Assembly: GCA_018648325.1 (NCBI GenBank)
Contig: JABGRK010000010.1
Coordinates: forward strand, 72,621 to 136,620
Direction: 5' to 3'
DNA: 64,000 nt
Source of the DNA: Chloroflexota bacterium
Lineage (GTDB): Bacteria; Chloroflexota; Dehalococcoidia; JABGRK01
Shown here: positions 18,241-26,977 of the stretch, one piece after another
How the letters are laid out: the number at the start of each line of letters is the position of its first letter
Position numbering within the stretch: the first letter of the stretch is position 1
Translations under genes and position numbers: made by a program
Notes under the pieces: model-generated
Told to the model about the DNA's origin: nothing
The model's database searches: none
Seen by the model: the letters and a program-made list of their open reading frames with translations, nothing else

Positions 18241-19344
18241 ATGAATAAAAGAGTATGTATATTAACTTCTGCTCACCTAATGTTTGATCCCAGAATATTC
18301 TACAAGCAAGCCAAAACACTTGTAGAGGCAGGTTATAAAGTAACCATCATTTCACAGCACAATAAAAGCGAGACGGTAGATGGAATAAACATCATCGCAT
18401 TACCAAAACCGACAAGTAGATTTTTGAGAATGCTAAGTACAATGAAGGTATTTGTGTTAGCGCTCAAAAATAAAGCTGATATTTACCATTTCCACGACCC
18501 AGAATTGATACCAACAGGCATTCTGCTTAAACTAGTTACAGGAAGTAAGGTTATCTACGATGTGCATGAAGATTACCCTAAAGCTGTTTTAACCAAGAAC
18601 TGGTTACCATCTGCTGCCAGAAAAACGATATCACTTCTCTTTGAGTCCATCGAGAAACTGGCATCTTTGTTCTTTAATCGTGTTATTACAGCAACAAAAA
18701 GTATTGCTAAGCACTTCAAAAAAAGTATAGCTACTATTGTGGGTAACTATCCAATACTTAAACACATCAGAGCCAAGCAAGAATACAACAATGGCAATCC
18801 CGTGTTGATATATATCGGCGGCCTTAATAGCGCAAATGGCATTGGAGAAATTGTTCAGTCGATGAAGCTCATCAATGCCAAATATAATGCCAAGCTATTG
18901 TTAGTTGGCAGGTTTTCAGATAAAGATTATGAAAGTAATATCTTATCAGCGATCAGCGAGCTCAGCAATATAGAGTATATGGGGCAGCAACCTCAAATTA
19001 CGGTATTCAACATTTTGCAGAAAGCCAGTATTGGATTTACCATTTGTCCTCCGCAGCCAAATAGTATTGACGCTGAACCAAATAAAATGTTTGAATACAT
19101 GGCAACCGGATTACCTGTAATAGTATCTAACTTTCCATTGTGGAAAGAGATAGTAGAAGATAATAAATGTGGCATAACTGTCAATCCTCTTGATCCTCAA
19201 GAAATAGCCAGGGCGGTAGAATACTTATGCTCTAATCCTGAATTAATGGAAAAAATGGGGCGAAATGGCAGAAAGACGGTTATGGGAAAATACAACTGGG
19301 GAAACGAGAGCAAAATATTGTTATCCGTCTACTCAAGTCTTTAG
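18241..19344 (+). CDS. Glycosyltransferase family 4
   Basis: A 367-residue GT-B transferase. DVHEDYP near residue 115 and a C-terminal retaining-GT motif (EPNKMFEYMATGLPVIVSN, with E-x7-E) are clear. It would add a sugar to the lipid-linked repeat; the donor cannot be told. AGAAGGA precedes the ATG, and a TGTTATAAT extended -10 lies at 18210-18218, which would give a very short leader. It is followed closely by the 2-epimerase gene. Confidence 0.87.
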   Translation: MNKRVCILTSAHLMFDPRIFYKQAKTLVEAGYKVTIISQHNKSETVDGINIIALPKPTSRFLRMLSTMKVFVLALKNKADIYHFHDPELIPTGILLKLVTGSKVIYDVHEDYPKAVLTKNWLPSAARKTISLLFESIEKLASLFFNRVITATKSIAKHFKKSIATIVGNYPILKHIRAKQEYNNGNPVLIYIGGLNSANGIGEIVQSMKLINAKYNAKLLLVGRFSDKDYESNILSAISELSNIEYMGQQPQITVFNILQKASIGFTICPPQPNSIDAEPNKMFEYMATGLPVIVSNFPLWKEIVEDNKCGITVNPLDPQEIARAVEYLCSNPELMEKMGRNGRKTVMGKYNWGNESKILLSVYSSL

Positions 19345-19361
19345 ATTAGGAATATGAACAA

Positions 19362-20441
19362 ATGATAAAACTATTGCATATAGTAGGCAATCGTCCACAA
19401 TTCATTAAACTTGCCCCCTTTTTAGAAGCCACAAATAAGTATAAAGATATCAAAAACATTATCGTGCATTCGGGGCAGCACTATGATTATGAGATGTCTA
19501 AAATATTTTTTAAGGAACTGGGAATTCCTAGCGTAAATTATAATTTGGAAACAGGATCAGGAACACATGGTTCCCAAACGGGTAAGATACTAATAAAACT
19601 AGATTCAATACTTTCAAAAGAGCAACCCTCTGTAGTTGTTGTATATGGTGATACAAATACGACACTTGCGGGTGCTTTGGCAGCGTATAAACTCCACTTT
19701 CCCGTGGCTCATGTCGAATCTGGTATGAGAGAATATATGTGGCGGCCTGAAGAGATTAACAAGAAAATTGCAGACCACTGCGCCGACTTCTGTTTTTGCC
19801 CATTAGAAAGAGCTTGCCAAAATCTACAGAATGAGGGTATACCTTCTGAGCGTATTTATTTCACTGGCGATATAACTTTTGATGCTTTTTTGATGAATAA
19901 AACTATTGCCAACGAAAAAACAAGTCTAGAGTTACCTGATTCCGATTATATATTCATGACTATGCATAGGGCAGAAACAGTGGATATCTATGACAGAGTA
20001 AATGGAATAATAGAAGCGCTCCCTCAGATTCCAATGAGGATAATATATCCTATGCATCCACGTACAAAGAAGCGCCTTATTGAAATGGAATTATATAATA
20101 AGCTTAAGGACGCAAGCAATATTGATGTGATTGATCCGGTGGGTTATTTTGAATCTATAAAACTAATGATAAATTCGAAAATTGTTATAACTGATTCAGG
20201 TGGTGTAATAAAAGAAGCATTTTATGCGAGTAAGATGTGTGTGACCATTGATGACACCACAGAATATACTGAGATAATTGAAACGGGGCGTAATATTTTG
20301 GCAGGTACGGTAAAGGACAATATATTGGCAAACGTTGCTTCTATGCTTAGTAAAGCTTCAGATTCGTATACTGGAGAGAATCCTTTTGGTGATGGTAGCG
20401 CCGCTCAAAAAATGGTATCTATTCTACTTGATCGACTGTAG
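19362..20441 (+). CDS. UDP-N-acetylglucosamine 2-epimerase family (WecB/WbpI)
   Basis: A 359-residue non-hydrolysing 2-epimerase. VGNRPQFIKLAP at the N-terminus, SGQHYDYEMS, VYGDTNTTLAG, HVESGMRE...RPEEINKKIADH and the late DSGGVIKEA motif are all family hallmarks. It inverts C2 of UDP-GlcNAc or of UDP-GlcNAc(3NAc)A. Together with the WbpA/B/D/E-like genes 10 kb upstream it would complete UDP-ManNAc(3NAc)A synthesis; with the dehydrogenase alone it could give UDP-ManNAcA. Confidence 0.9.
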   Translation: MIKLLHIVGNRPQFIKLAPFLEATNKYKDIKNIIVHSGQHYDYEMSKIFFKELGIPSVNYNLETGSGTHGSQTGKILIKLDSILSKEQPSVVVVYGDTNTTLAGALAAYKLHFPVAHVESGMREYMWRPEEINKKIADHCADFCFCPLERACQNLQNEGIPSERIYFTGDITFDAFLMNKTIANEKTSLELPDSDYIFMTMHRAETVDIYDRVNGIIEALPQIPMRIIYPMHPRTKKRLIEMELYNKLKDASNIDVIDPVGYFESIKLMINSKIVITDSGGVIKEAFYASKMCVTIDDTTEYTEIIETGRNILAGTVKDNILANVASMLSKASDSYTGENPFGDGSAAQKMVSILLDRL

Positions 20442-20457
20442 TCATTAGGCACTTCTT

Positions 20458-20870
20458 ATGAAGATTAACATGAAAAATCTTATCATTATATTATTCTGTA
20501 TTGCCGTGTCTTTTTCAGATTACAGCTGTATAGCGATGGCGACGCATTATTAATAGGCAGCAGCGATGCCAGCAAAAATATTCAACGATTCCTGGAGAAA
20601 TCATGGGTGAGAGAATTTCCAACCAGACAGGATTATCCATCAGATTATCCTGTGGACAGACCTGCACGCTTGTGGGGAATAGGGTATCTACTCTATCTAA
20701 GCGCAAGTTTGCACTTGGATATTTTAGCTGATACAATCTACTCAATTCTCATTGCGGAGTACGATCAACAGGAAATGCTTATCTTCCGACCAGGCTTAGA
20801 AGATATAATTTTTTATCCGAAACACGTGGCACATGCACTTTTCGGACTTTCGTATTATGCATGGATATAA
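20458..20870 (+). pseudogene. Probable gene remnant with frameshift, unrecognised
   Basis: An ATG at 20458 opens a frame whose first 25 residues look like a signal peptide (MKNLIIILFCIAVSFS), but it stops at 20551. A different frame, open from about 20469 to 20870, continues with a plausible soluble protein (SDGDALLIGSSDA..., then RPARLWGIGYLLYLSA). A single shift near 20520 would join them. I cannot name a family. It may be a decayed polysaccharide-locus gene, since it lies between the epimerase and the PIG-L deacetylase, or chance open frame. Confidence 0.35.
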
Positions 20871-20888
20871 TACTGTTGGGAGGTAAAT

Positions 20889-21521
20889 ATGTTCTCAAGG
20901 ATTCTTGTGCTTGCTCCTCATACTGATGATGGAGAGTTTGGATGTGGAGGCTCCATCAGTAGATGGCTTAACGAGAAAAAAGAAATCTATTATATTGCTT
21001 TTTCTTCTGCAGAAAAATCGGTTCCTCAAGGAATGCCAAAGGACATCCTCAAAGTGGAAGTTAAAAAGGCGACTGAAAAACTTGGTATTCCTGCCAGTAA
21101 CCTTCAGTTGCTTGATTACCCAGTTAGAGAATTTCCTGCATATCGACAACAAATACTTGAGGATATGATTAAACTTGGTAATGATTTGAATCCTGACATT
21201 GTATTGCTACCTTCCAGCAATGATACACACCAGGACCACCAAATAATATCTCAGGAAGGGTTCAGGGCTTTTAAGAAGACCTCTATTGTCGGATATGAGA
21301 TGCCCTACAATAATCTGAGCTTCAGCACAAATATGTTCACGGTTCTTCAAGAAGAACATGTCGCACAAAAAATAAAGGCTCTTAAATGTTATCAATCACA
21401 GGCTAACAGGGCTTATGCAACTGCCGAATTTATAAGAAGCCTGGCGAACATACGAGGGATGCAAATCGGTGTCAAATATGCAGAGGCATTTGAGGTTATA
21501 CGATGGGTGATAAAATTATAA
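20889..21521 (+). CDS. PIG-L/LmbE family deacetylase
   Basis: A 210-residue zinc-dependent N-deacetylase. The metal site is visible as APHTDDGEFGCGG near residue 8 (a variant of the usual HPDDE) and the second ligand as DTHQDHQ near residue 115. Family members deacetylate N-acetylglucosaminyl compounds. GGGAGGT lies just upstream. It overlaps the following methyltransferase gene, which with the WbqC-like gene forms a three-gene module often found in glycan loci. Confidence 0.88.
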   Translation: MFSRILVLAPHTDDGEFGCGGSISRWLNEKKEIYYIAFSSAEKSVPQGMPKDILKVEVKKATEKLGIPASNLQLLDYPVREFPAYRQQILEDMIKLGNDLNPDIVLLPSSNDTHQDHQIISQEGFRAFKKTSIVGYEMPYNNLSFSTNMFTVLQEEHVAQKIKALKCYQSQANRAYATAEFIRSLANIRGMQIGVKYAEAFEVIRWVIKL

Positions 21522-22180
21522 GACCAGACAAAAATATCTGTTTTTCCTTCTATAACAAGGCAATTGCTCGTTGGGACAATGATATACACTCATTGGGTTG
21601 GGGAAACACTGAATCGCAAAAAGTTCGTTTTTCAATTATGTCGGGTATAGGGGATTTGAACAATAAAAGTATTCTCGATATAGGTTGTGGTTTTGGGGAT
21701 TTTTTTGGCTTTCTTGGCCACAACGGGATAAAGCCTAAAAAATACCTTGGTATTGATTTGAATCCTGAAATGGTTAACAGATCAAGGCGAAACTATCCCG
21801 ATGCAACTTTTGAGGTTGCAGATATATTGGAAGACGATGTCGATTGGTCATTCGATTTTGTTATTGCTTCAGGTATTTTTGCTTTGGAAGCTCCGAATTG
21901 GGCGGAAATAGTTGAAAGAACACTATTGAAGATGCATAAGATAAGTAAAATAGGCTTTGGTGTTAATTTTCTAAGCACATATACTACTGGTGACAAACAG
22001 AGTGAGTCTCACTTTGCTAACCCGAGTGAGATTTTGAGCTTAGTATCAAGTAATATAAGTACCAATGTCGTATTAAAACATGACTATAGACCAAATGACT
22101 TTACCATTTATGTTTATAAACCATTGACTCACAAAAAAAACACGACAAATTCTGACGATGCCGGCCATCATACTAAATGA
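21503..22180 (+). CDS. Class I SAM-dependent methyltransferase
   Basis: A 225-residue methyltransferase with motif I ILDIGCGFGDFFGF near residue 55, an acidic residue after the second strand (GIDLNPEM) and motif II-like DFVIASGIF. It overlaps the PIG-L gene by 19 bases and the WbqC-like gene by four. It may methylate a sugar of the surface glycan; the target is not deducible. Confidence 0.85.
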   Translation: MGDKIIRPDKNICFSFYNKAIARWDNDIHSLGWGNTESQKVRFSIMSGIGDLNNKSILDIGCGFGDFFGFLGHNGIKPKKYLGIDLNPEMVNRSRRNYPDATFEVADILEDDVDWSFDFVIASGIFALEAPNWAEIVERTLLKMHKISKIGFGVNFLSTYTTGDKQSESHFANPSEILSLVSSNISTNVVLKHDYRPNDFTIYVYKPLTHKKNTTNSDDAGHHTK

Positions 22181-22872
22181 AAATAGCCATACATCAACCT
22201 AATTTTCTTCCTTGGATTGGGTATTTTTACAAAATAGCCCACTCCGATGCGTTCGTTTTGCTAGACAACGTTCAATATACTAAAAATAGCTTCATAAACA
22301 GAAATAAGATTAAAACACCTCATGGGGAAGCGTGGCTTACCGTACCTGTTAAAAAAAGTGGTAAGTTTGGCCAAGCAATACATGAAGTGGAAATCAACAA
22401 CGCAGTGAAATGGAAAAATAAGCATCTTAAAACTATTGAGATGAATTACAAAAAAGCCAATTTCTTCAATTATCTATTCTCAAACTTGGAAGAAATATAT
22501 CTAAACACTGAAACCAATAATCTTTGTCAGCTTAACATACGACTTATCCAATTTATTTCATCCATATTTAAACTACAAACACGATTATATCGATCTTCCG
22601 AAATAGCAGCGCAAGGCGATAATACACTGCTGCTTATTGATATCTGCAAAAAACTGGGCGCAGATACATACATGTCAGGTTTTGGAGGGATAAAATACCA
22701 AGACGAAGAACTATTCAAAGAAGCTGGAATAAAGCTTGAGTACTACGATTTCACACATCCAACATATCTGCAACTGTGGGGGGAATTTTCTCCCAATTTA
22801 TCGGCAATAGATCTTATATTTAATTGCGGTTCAGAAAGTTCTAGTGTCATGCTCGACCAAAAACAGATATAA
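22177..22872 (+). CDS. WbqC-like family protein
   Basis: A 231-residue protein of the WbqC family (PF08889-like), recognised from MKIAIHQPNFLPWIGYF at the N-terminus, DNVQYTKNSFINRNKI and the later SGFGGIKYQDEELF. The family is common in O-antigen and capsule loci; its activity is poorly defined, with amino-sugar modification suspected. Start ATGA overlap with the methyltransferase implies coupled translation. Confidence 0.88.
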   Translation: MKIAIHQPNFLPWIGYFYKIAHSDAFVLLDNVQYTKNSFINRNKIKTPHGEAWLTVPVKKSGKFGQAIHEVEINNAVKWKNKHLKTIEMNYKKANFFNYLFSNLEEIYLNTETNNLCQLNIRLIQFISSIFKLQTRLYRSSEIAAQGDNTLLLIDICKKLGADTYMSGFGGIKYQDEELFKEAGIKLEYYDFTHPTYLQLWGEFSPNLSAIDLIFNCGSESSSVMLDQKQI

Positions 22873-22882
22873 AGAATGGTGC

Positions 22883-23066
22883 CCAGATATCAAATCATTA
22901 CACGACTCTTTCGGTCTGCCCTCGCCAGACCAGATAAGATATTGGATTTGAACTTAGTGGGATGGGGTCTTTTATCAGCAGAAAAACGAGCATTCCTGAG
23001 CAGCTTATTAATCCTCTGAGGAGGAGATACTTTTGAACTGCGGCTCTCCTGTAAGGATATCTGGTC
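22883..23066 (+). ncRNA. Candidate structured RNA or leader
   Basis: No coding frame is visible between the WbqC-like and CapD-like genes. CCAGATATC (22883-22891) is an exact complement of GATATCTGG (23056-23064), closing about 165 bases. A second element GACCAGATA (22928-22936) is an exact complement of TATCTGGTC (23058-23066), so the two cannot form together. The second also competes with a local hairpin GGTCTG/CAGACC (22913-22918/22926-22931). This suggests alternative pairing but could be chance. No known riboswitch core or RNase P, SRP or tmRNA motif was recognised. Confidence 0.25.
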
Positions 23067-23193
23067 GCTAGGGTAGAAGTGAAAACGCCACGGGGTAAAT
23101 GATAAAACTACCCTTCAATGTATTTGTAAGGCGCCATAATATAGTTCTCTTTTTTGTTCATACGTTTACTATATGTGCTAATATGGTATTCAA

Positions 23194-23207
23194 TAATCAA
23201 TTGATTA
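23194..23207. promoter_or_regulatory. 14-bp perfect palindrome before capD-like gene
   Basis: TAATCAATTGATTA is a perfect palindrome 22 bases before the ATG of the CapD-like gene, which has no obvious ribosome site. A TAATAT at 23179-23184 could be a -10. It could be an operator; AT-rich palindromes also arise by chance. Confidence 0.3.
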
Positions 23208-23229
23208 ATGCAAAATTTGAAAAGTTGTA

Positions 23230-25125
23230 ATGAAAACAATGCGTAGAAAAATTTCTTTCTGGTTTGCTGTGGCCGATGGGCCTATTGTCGCCCTCTGCCT
23301 TATTATTGCACTTCTGCTGGTAGATGCAGATCCCGGCACTTATTTGCTCAAGTATTGGTTACTTATTCCTGTAGCTGTGCTCGCAAGAATAGCCCTTTTT
23401 CTGGTATTCAGGCTCTATCGCTGGGTGTACTACTATTTCGGTAGCCGTGAGTTACTACGCCTTGTCGAAGCAGTAACGTTAGGGTCCATCCCAATCGGTT
23501 TCATTTTACTGATAGTTGGGGTGCCATCCACACCATCTGTAATAATCATTGACTGGATGCTTAACATCATATTAGTTGGCGGACTACGCTTCACCGCCAG
23601 ACTGATTAAGGAACTCATACAGGACTTTAGAGCTAAAAAAGCACAGGATAGCAGAAAGAGAAAGAGAACTCTGATCGTAGGGGCAGGAGATGCCGGTGAA
23701 GCAATAGTCAATGAGATATATAGAAATCCCAGATTGCATTACGAAGCAATAGGTTTTGTCGATGATGACCAGGATCGTATCGGGCAGGACATCCACGAAA
23801 TACCGGTTCTGGGAACAACGGAGTACCTGCCAGCCATCTGCAAAGCCTACGGCATCGAAGAGATTCTTATTGCAGTACCATCGGCGTCCGGTGAACAAAT
23901 GAGGGACATAGTTGAGAAATGCGAGAAGTGCCAGGTGCAGTTCAGAACTTTACCCGGCTTGTATGAGTTCATAGATGGCAGCATAGATACCAAACAGATA
24001 CGCAAAGTAAAAATAGAAGACCTTTTGGGCCGGGAACAACATGCGCTGGATCTGGAAAATATAGCTCTCTACCTACACGAAGCTACAGTTATGGTTACAG
24101 GCGCCGCCGGTTCAATCGGATCGGAGTTGTGCCGTCAAATAGCCTCTTTTAAGCCTGCCGCTCTTGTGCTTCTTGATCACGAAGAAACAAACCTGTATGA
24201 AATCGAACAGGAACTAAAGGAAAAGTTCCCTGAACAAAAAATGCATCTTACTATTGGCAACATTCGCAACCAACAGGAAGTCGAGAACGTTATAAGCAAG
24301 TACAGGCCCTCTACCATATTTCATGCCGCAGCATTTAAACATGTGCCGCTGATGGAGGACAATCCAAACCAGGCAGTACTCAACAATGTTATGGGGACTA
24401 GTATATTAATCGATCTGGCTCATGACTATGAAGTCGATAAATTCGTTCTAATATCCACAGACAAGGCGGTAAATCCCACCAGCGTAATGGGTACGACCAA
24501 GCGAATCGCCGAAATGCTGATTCAAACCAAGGCGCTTCAGAGCAAAACCCAGTTTTTGGCGGTCAGATTCGGCAATGTTCTGGGCAGCAGAGGAAGCGTA
24601 ATCCCATTATTTACACGTCAAATTGCCCAGGGCGGACCGGTTACGGTTACTCATCCCGAAACGGTAAGGTATTTCATGACCATCGCAGAAGCGGTACAAC
24701 TTATTCTTCAGGCGTGCAGCATTGGAGAGGGTGGTGAGGTATTCGTGCTGGACATGGGCAAGCCGGTCAAGATACTTGATCTTGCAAAGGATATGATCAA
24801 ACTGTCGGGGCTCCAGGAAGGTACAGATATAGAAATTAAGTTTGTCGGCCTGAGACCGGGAGAAAAGCTTTATGAAGAACTGCTCACCGCTCAGGAAAAA
24901 ACAGACAGCACGCAACACGAGAAAATCTATGTGGCCAAACTTGGCAAAATGGACCCGAACGGATTTTACGACAGGGTGAGAGATTTAATAGAATTGGCTA
25001 AACACAGCCGAAATGACCAGATAAGGCTGAAAATCAAGGAACTGGTCCCCAGCTATAACCCCGCACAAAATGGCCTCAAGGAACTTGAAATCAGCGTCAT
25101 GGAGCACACCGTAAAATCAGCTTAG
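23230..25125 (+). CDS. CapD/WbpM/FlaA1-type nucleotide-sugar 4,6-dehydratase, membrane bound
   Basis: A 631-residue protein. Four N-terminal membrane helices (about 8-115) come first, then a CoA-binding-like Rossmann domain (GAGDAGEAI near 155), then the catalytic short-chain dehydrogenase domain (VTGAAGSIGSE near 295). STDKAVNPTSVMGTTK holds the serine and the SMK-type active-site methionine/lysine. Family members convert UDP-GlcNAc to the 4-keto-6-deoxy sugar, precursor of QuiNAc/FucNAc-type residues. It closes the polysaccharide locus, and its last codons overlap the convergent lepA by nine bases. Confidence 0.92.
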   Translation: MKTMRRKISFWFAVADGPIVALCLIIALLLVDADPGTYLLKYWLLIPVAVLARIALFLVFRLYRWVYYYFGSRELLRLVEAVTLGSIPIGFILLIVGVPSTPSVIIIDWMLNIILVGGLRFTARLIKELIQDFRAKKAQDSRKRKRTLIVGAGDAGEAIVNEIYRNPRLHYEAIGFVDDDQDRIGQDIHEIPVLGTTEYLPAICKAYGIEEILIAVPSASGEQMRDIVEKCEKCQVQFRTLPGLYEFIDGSIDTKQIRKVKIEDLLGREQHALDLENIALYLHEATVMVTGAAGSIGSELCRQIASFKPAALVLLDHEETNLYEIEQELKEKFPEQKMHLTIGNIRNQQEVENVISKYRPSTIFHAAAFKHVPLMEDNPNQAVLNNVMGTSILIDLAHDYEVDKFVLISTDKAVNPTSVMGTTKRIAEMLIQTKALQSKTQFLAVRFGNVLGSRGSVIPLFTRQIAQGGPVTVTHPETVRYFMTIAEAVQLILQACSIGEGGEVFVLDMGKPVKILDLAKDMIKLSGLQEGTDIEIKFVGLRPGEKLYEELLTAQEKTDSTQHEKIYVAKLGKMDPNGFYDRVRDLIELAKHSRNDQIRLKIKELVPSYNPAQNGLKELEISVMEHTVKSA

Positions 25126-26937
25126 TTTCAGCACACTCAAAAATGCCTCTTTGGGTACCTCTACCTTGCCTATATACTTAAGTTTTTTCTTGCCTTCCTT
25201 TTGCTTCTCAAGCAGCTTACGCTTACGTGTTATATCTCCACCGTAGCACTTTGCCAGCACGTCCTTGCGTATGGCAGAAATATCGGCGCGGGCAACTATA
25301 CGGCTTCCCACCGCTGCCTGAATAGGCACCTTAAACATCTGCCGCGGAATTTCCTCCTTGAGCTTGGCCACCATTGCCTTACCCACATCATGCGCTTTTG
25401 TCGGAGGAACGATACGACTGAAGGCGTCAACGAGGACGCCGTTTACCAGTACATCCAGCTTGGACAGCTTGGCCTCTCTGTAACCGATAATATGATAATC
25501 AAGCGATGCATATCCCTGGCTGCGGCTTTTCAGCTGATCGTAAAACACCGTCAGCATAGAACGCAGCGGTAACTCAAAATCAAGCTGCACCCGCTGCCCC
25601 AGCTCACCCAGCATGCCATGCTGCCCCAGATATTCGGTATGCTTATAAACGCCCTCGTACTCCACCGCCAGTTCCATAATCGGCCCGATGAATTTGGATG
25701 GACTAATTATTGAAACCTCAACCCACGGTTCTTCCAGCATCTCGATATCCACCGGCTCCGGCATTTCAGATGGGTTAACCACCTCAATCGTTTCACCGTT
25801 AATGGTGGTTACAGTAAAATTCACTCCGGGCGAGGTTACCAGCAGCGACATGCCAAACTCTCTCTCTAGTCGCTCCCGGACAATATCCATATGCAGCAAT
25901 CCCAAAAATCCGCAACGGAAGCCATGCCCCAGAAGCGGGCTCGATTCCTGCTCGTAGGATAATGATGCATCGTTTAGGCTGAGTTTATCCATGGCCTCAC
26001 GCAGTTCGTGGTAAGCCTCCGGTTCAGTGGGATATATACCGGCGAAAACCATGGGTTTGGCCGGACGATATCCGATCAAAAGATCGGATGCTCCATCAGA
26101 TACGGTGGTCACGGTATCACCAACGCGGCACTGCCCCACACTCTTGAGTCCGGTGGCTACGTATCCTACATCGCCCGTCGACAGTGAATCAACCGAACGC
26201 GGCTCGGGGGCAAAATATCCTACCTCAAGCGCCTCCATTTCCGTTCCCTGACCCATCAGCCGCAGGTTATCATTCCGCTTTATACTTCCATCAACCACGC
26301 GGATATAGGCAACAACGCCCTTGTAGGCATCGTAATGAGAATCAAACACCAGCGCACGCAAGGGAGCTTCGGGATCACCGCTGGGTGCAGGCACATGCTC
26401 AACAATTTTCTCTAAGACCTCAGGCACGCCACTGCCACTCTTGGCGCTTATCAGCGAAACTTCCTCGGACAGATACCCCAACACTTCTTCGATTTCTTCC
26501 AGCACTCGCTCAGGATCGGCAGCAGGCAGATCAATTTTGTTAGCAACCGGAATTATCTCCAGGTTCTGCTCCATAGCCAAATACACATTAGCTATCGTCT
26601 GCGCCTGAATACCCTGCGCTGCATCTATTATCAACACTGCGCCCTCACAGGCGGCCAGCGTACGTGAAACCTCATAAGAAAAATCAACGTGACCGGGGGT
26701 GTCTATCAGGTTGAGCCGATAGGTTTTGCCATCCTTTGCTTTGTAGCTGAGACGTACCGCTGTAGCCTTGATAGTAATACCACGCTCACGCTCAATATCC
26801 ATGCTGTCCAGTACCTGCTCACGAATCTCACCCTGACGCATGGTGCCGGTAAGTTCAATCATACGATCGGCAAGCGTAGACTTGCCATGATCAATATGAG
26901 CAATTATGCAAAAATTTCTTGTTAACGATTGATCCAA
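25117..26937 (-). CDS. lepA: Elongation factor 4 (LepA)
   Basis: A 606-residue translational GTPase. G1 AHIDHGKST, G2 RGITI, G3 DTPGH and G4 NKID are intact, and the C-terminal LepA-specific domain ends with GDITRKRKLLEKQKEGKKK. It back-translocates or rescues ribosomes under ionic stress. The start is TTG at 26937 with AAGGA upstream. hemW lies immediately upstream on the same strand, a widely conserved pair, so they are likely co-transcribed. Confidence 0.97.
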   Translation of the reverse strand: MDQSLTRNFCIIAHIDHGKSTLADRMIELTGTMRQGEIREQVLDSMDIERERGITIKATAVRLSYKAKDGKTYRLNLIDTPGHVDFSYEVSRTLAACEGAVLIIDAAQGIQAQTIANVYLAMEQNLEIIPVANKIDLPAADPERVLEEIEEVLGYLSEEVSLISAKSGSGVPEVLEKIVEHVPAPSGDPEAPLRALVFDSHYDAYKGVVAYIRVVDGSIKRNDNLRLMGQGTEMEALEVGYFAPEPRSVDSLSTGDVGYVATGLKSVGQCRVGDTVTTVSDGASDLLIGYRPAKPMVFAGIYPTEPEAYHELREAMDKLSLNDASLSYEQESSPLLGHGFRCGFLGLLHMDIVRERLEREFGMSLLVTSPGVNFTVTTINGETIEVVNPSEMPEPVDIEMLEEPWVEVSIISPSKFIGPIMELAVEYEGVYKHTEYLGQHGMLGELGQRVQLDFELPLRSMLTVFYDQLKSRSQGYASLDYHIIGYREAKLSKLDVLVNGVLVDAFSRIVPPTKAHDVGKAMVAKLKEEIPRQMFKVPIQAAVGSRIVARADISAIRKDVLAKCYGGDITRKRKLLEKQKEGKKKLKYIGKVEVPKEAFLSVLKLS

Positions 26938-26977
26938 AAGTTTATCCTTACTCCATTAATTGATATGTTCACGACAG

